A stretch of 64,000 nucleotides of DNA from JAVBKU01 sp031553875 (GTDB lineage: Bacteria > Bacteroidota > Bacteroidia > Bacteroidales > Rikenellaceae). How positions within the stretch are numbered: the stretch's first letter is position 1; every line of letters begins with the position of its first letter. The notes under the pieces are model-generated. The model ran no database searches. It was not told where the DNA came from and saw only the letters and a list, made by a program, of their open reading frames with translations. The translations under genes and the position numbers were made by a program. Shown here one piece after another: positions 62,276 through 64,000 of this stretch. The DNA lies in NCBI GenBank assembly GCA_031553875.1, contig JAVBKU010000007.1, positions 1 through 64,000 on the forward strand, in the 5' to 3' direction.

Positions 62276-62971
62276 CTATTGATGTGTGCCGCTATTGGCG
62301 GTGAATACCTCCATGAAGTATTCGTTGTCGGCGCCGGCAAAGCCCATTTCTTTGGCTTTTTTGTCGGAATGTTCCTGTATAAGGTCGAACATCTCCTTGC
62401 CTCCCGACACGTCGAATATCTTGCGTATCTCCTCCATCGAATCGTCGTCGATCTTACGCATCGCTCCGGGACCTACCATGGCGTAGTTGTCACCGAAACG
62501 GCCCCAGAGGTCGTGGTGGTTATCCCACGCCCACTTCCACACAGGTCCCTGTTCGGGGTGCATCTCAGGGCTCACCAGTTCGGGACGGATGCAAAATCCG
62601 GTATTTAGAATATTACCTCCGATAGCCTTCTTGAGGGCGAACTGCTGGCGACCCTTTTCGCTCTCGGTAAAGAAGCCCAGCTTCTGAGATATGAGGCGTA
62701 GGGCCTGTATCACATATCCGGGGGTATTGCCCCTCGGGCAACGCGGGCGGCATGACATACACTCGCCGCAGTACCATATTTCGTCGCTCTTGAGCAGTTT
62801 TTCTATGGCCTCGTCGTCCTTGCTCTGAACTATGTTGGCTATCTGCCTGGGGTCGTAGTCGTAGAACTCGGCCGCGGGGCACAGGCCCGTACACACGCCG
62901 CAGTTCATGCACGAGGTGAGCCCTTCCTGGAAGCGCACATCCTCCTTGAGCATGTCGTAATATTTACCCAT
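62276..62971 (-). CDS. HdrC-like 4Fe-4S dicluster protein, first gene of Hdr-like cluster
   Basis: A 231-aa protein with two 4Fe-4S motifs in the first 90 residues (CMNCGVCTGLCP and CGECMSCRPRCPRG). A helical C-terminal extension of about 130 residues, not found in the small HdrC, contains the IGGNILNTGFCIRPEL stretch. It opens the five-gene cluster. A -7 element TAGTTTTG (63076-63083, minus) lies about 105 bp upstream with no convincing -33. Confidence 0.87.
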   Translation of the reverse strand: MGKYYDMLKEDVRFQEGLTSCMNCGVCTGLCPAAEFYDYDPRQIANIVQSKDDEAIEKLLKSDEIWYCGECMSCRPRCPRGNTPGYVIQALRLISQKLGFFTESEKGRQQFALKKAIGGNILNTGFCIRPELVSPEMHPEQGPVWKWAWDNHHDLWGRFGDNYAMVGPGAMRKIDDDSMEEIRKIFDVSGGKEMFDLIQEHSDKKAKEMGFAGADNEYFMEVFTANSGTHQ

Positions 62972-63188
62972 TTTATGCTGTTTTTAGATATTTCTCGTTA
63001 CCGCCCGGACGCCATCCAATATTTATCCCCACCCCTACTTTCATCCTTTCCCGCACAAACACACCTCAGACGATACAAAACTACTGCCGCAGTCGCTAAT
63101 TTCGGGTGGTCGGTATACCTAATTCATGTAAGTATAAATACTTATTTTTCAATCTTGTTCATAGAATAGAAAATATCACAAATCCTTA

Positions 63189-63411
63189 AGGCGCCCATCG
63201 GGCGCCTACCCTCCGCCAATCGCGGATATTCACGCCCGGACAGGGGTCGAGGGAATCCGTTAAAAAACGACGCTGTGTCTAACGACTGTTAGCCAGGCCT
63301 GCGGCCTGGCTAAAAAGGAGGAGTTCGACGTTTTAGGATGTACGAAGGCCCCTGTCAGTGAATATCCGCAGGCGGCACTTTTTGGGTACCTTTTGTGTGC
63401 ACAAAAGGTAC
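63189..63411. repeat. Composite of nested hairpins next to repeat copy D
   Basis: In order: AGGCGCCC-ATC-GGGCGCCT (63189-63207); outer arms GCGGATATTCAC (63222-63233) and GTGAATATCCGC (63358-63369); CAGGGG (63241-63246) with CCCCTG (63349-63354); a perfect inner TTAGCCAGGCC-TGC-GGCCTGGCTAA (63289-63313); and a 12-bp stem GTACCTTTTGTG/CACAAAAGGTAC (63386-63411). The 817-bp gap 62972-63788 is free of genes and contains this composite plus repeat copy D. Confidence 0.75.
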
Positions 63412-63435
63412 AGGGGAAAATATTTGTAATAGTTT

Positions 63436-63597
63436 ATTTCGCCTTTGGCAACCTACTTTTAGCATCGCCCTAAAAGTAGGCAAAAGGTCTAGCCGCGTCT
63501 TCTGCCGGGGTCTCTTCCGGGAGCTTCCCTCGTTACACGATAACTGAGGGTGATCTCCCTCTCGAGACCTATTCCCGGCAGAAGCCCAAAGCGGCAT
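63436..63597 (-). repeat. Structured dispersed repeat, copy D (subfamily 1, inverted)
   Basis: The reverse complement of this copy is nearly identical to copy A, including the stem CCTACTTTTAG/CTAAAAGTAGG and the GTTAT/GTAAC stem. The small hairpin reads TTGCC-AAA-GGCGA, which keeps pairing through a T-G wobble. The AT-rich tail of the other copies is missing, replaced by the adjacent composite hairpin region. It lies 192 bp past the stop of the ribonucleotide reductase gene and is the only copy in the sense orientation relative to it. Confidence 0.88.
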
Positions 63598-63788
63598 TCG
63601 CACGAGGCTTGCGCCTCGATAAAGTTCTCAGATGCGCGGGTAATGCAAGCGTCCACCGGACGCTTTAAGGATGTCCAAAAACAAGTTTGGCGACCCCTAA
63701 AAGAAGCCGCCAAACCCATTCGTTGCGCGGGGAACACCTTCGACCGAAGCCTATGCGCTCACCCCCGCGCCTGCGCCACACCGGAATG

Positions 63789-64000
63789 CTATCCGCACTT
63801 CGAGTGGCCGCAACTCATACACACGGGGCAGTTGTTCTGGTACACCAGCGTTTCCTGTCCGCAGTTAGAACATTTTTCCTTGGCCTTGGTGCCGTCGGCG
63901 ATATACTGCTTCAGGGCGCGGGCCACACCGTTCTTCCAGGTATTGATGCTCTCGGAATTGAGGTGAAGCGATTCGATCAGCGTCACCACGTCGAGGATAG
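63789..64000 (-). CDS. nrdJ: Adenosylcobalamin-dependent (class II) ribonucleotide reductase, C-terminal fragment
   Basis: The frame is open through the right edge, so only about 70 C-terminal residues are seen. They include SINTWKNGVARALKQYIADGTKA and the zinc-ribbon-like C-terminal CSNCGQETLVYQ, CPVCMSCGHSKC (read in parts), the usual tail of long class II NrdJ enzymes. The Cys pairs bind a metal and re-reduce the active site. The apparent internal GTG start is not the gene start. The 5' part lies beyond the window. Confidence 0.85.
   Translation of the reverse strand, partial: ILDVVTLIESLHLNSESINTWKNGVARALKQYIADGTKAKEKCSNCGQETLVYQNNCPVCMSCGHSKCG

Noticed and set aside
63550..63966. Plus-strand open frame across repeat copy D and the ribonucleotide reductase tail
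   Set aside because: It is antisense to the clear NrdJ C terminus and runs through repeat sequence, and no family pattern was seen.

Overview
The window reads as a chromosomal segment of a gut-type Bacteroidales bacterium. Several points support this: promoters of the Bacteroidetes form (TTG, about 20 bp, TAnnTTTG), weak Shine-Dalgarno sites, YhcH, GH92, DUF1080, PL29-like and FISUMP-type families, many Tat and lipoprotein exports, and a B12-dependent ribonucleotide reductase next to Hdr-like genes. The GC-rich coding sequence and this gene mix suggest a Rikenellaceae/Alistipes-like genome. That placement is inference.

Layout. 1-13.1 kb, almost all minus strand: a membrane-anchored EEP phosphatase, a rhomboid protease, mutL, a small membrane protein, dnaJ-grpE, and an RND efflux operon (adaptor, pump, TolC-like) headed by two BlaI/MecI-like operators. 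13.1-17.8 kb: a YhcH-family sugar protein, a GH92 alpha-mannosidase lipoprotein, a GT4 glycosyltransferase and a secreted deacetylase-like protein. 17.9-28.2 kb: a divergent locus that fits periplasmic 3-keto-sugar metabolism. Its minus arm holds a Tat-exported gluconate-dehydrogenase subunit 3, a GMC oxidoreductase, an eight-haem cytochrome, ResB, CcsA and a Gfo/Idh/MocA enzyme. Its plus arm holds a sugar isomerase/epimerase, a second Gfo/Idh/MocA enzyme and a DUF1080 hydrolase. 28.4-33.1 kb: a degenerate tRNA-Leu, a lipoprotein, a secreted FAD oxidoreductase and catalase. 33.4-36.3 kb: three tandem, divergent, secreted paralogues of unknown function. 36.4-46.8 kb: accessory and glycan genes, including an FAD oxidoreductase broken by a frameshift, an agarase-like hydrolase, a heparinase II/III-like lyase and a PL11 lyase. 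47-52 kb: a surface lipoprotein plus OmpA-family gene pair with a divergent regulator. 52-53.5 kb: a sigma-factor operon. 54-56.5 kb: a D-lyxose/D-mannose isomerase, sugar kinase and aldolase operon. 56.6-57.5 kb: an AT-rich orphan Imm63-like immunity gene beside tRNA-Pro. 57.7-63 kb: a five-gene Hdr-like complex with a membrane subunit. The right edge cuts the C-terminal end of a class II ribonucleotide reductase.

The strongest unexplained signal is a dispersed, highly structured intergenic repeat of about 165-195 bp. It occurs four times, at 2.2, 19.1, 53.7 and 63.4 kb, each time just 3' of a minus-strand gene. The copies form two sequence subfamilies whose differences compensate across predicted stems, which argues for selection on RNA or hairpin structure. 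Other structured, non-coding elements lie at 1-165, 4499-4566, 57315-57443, 59957-60038 and 63189-63411.
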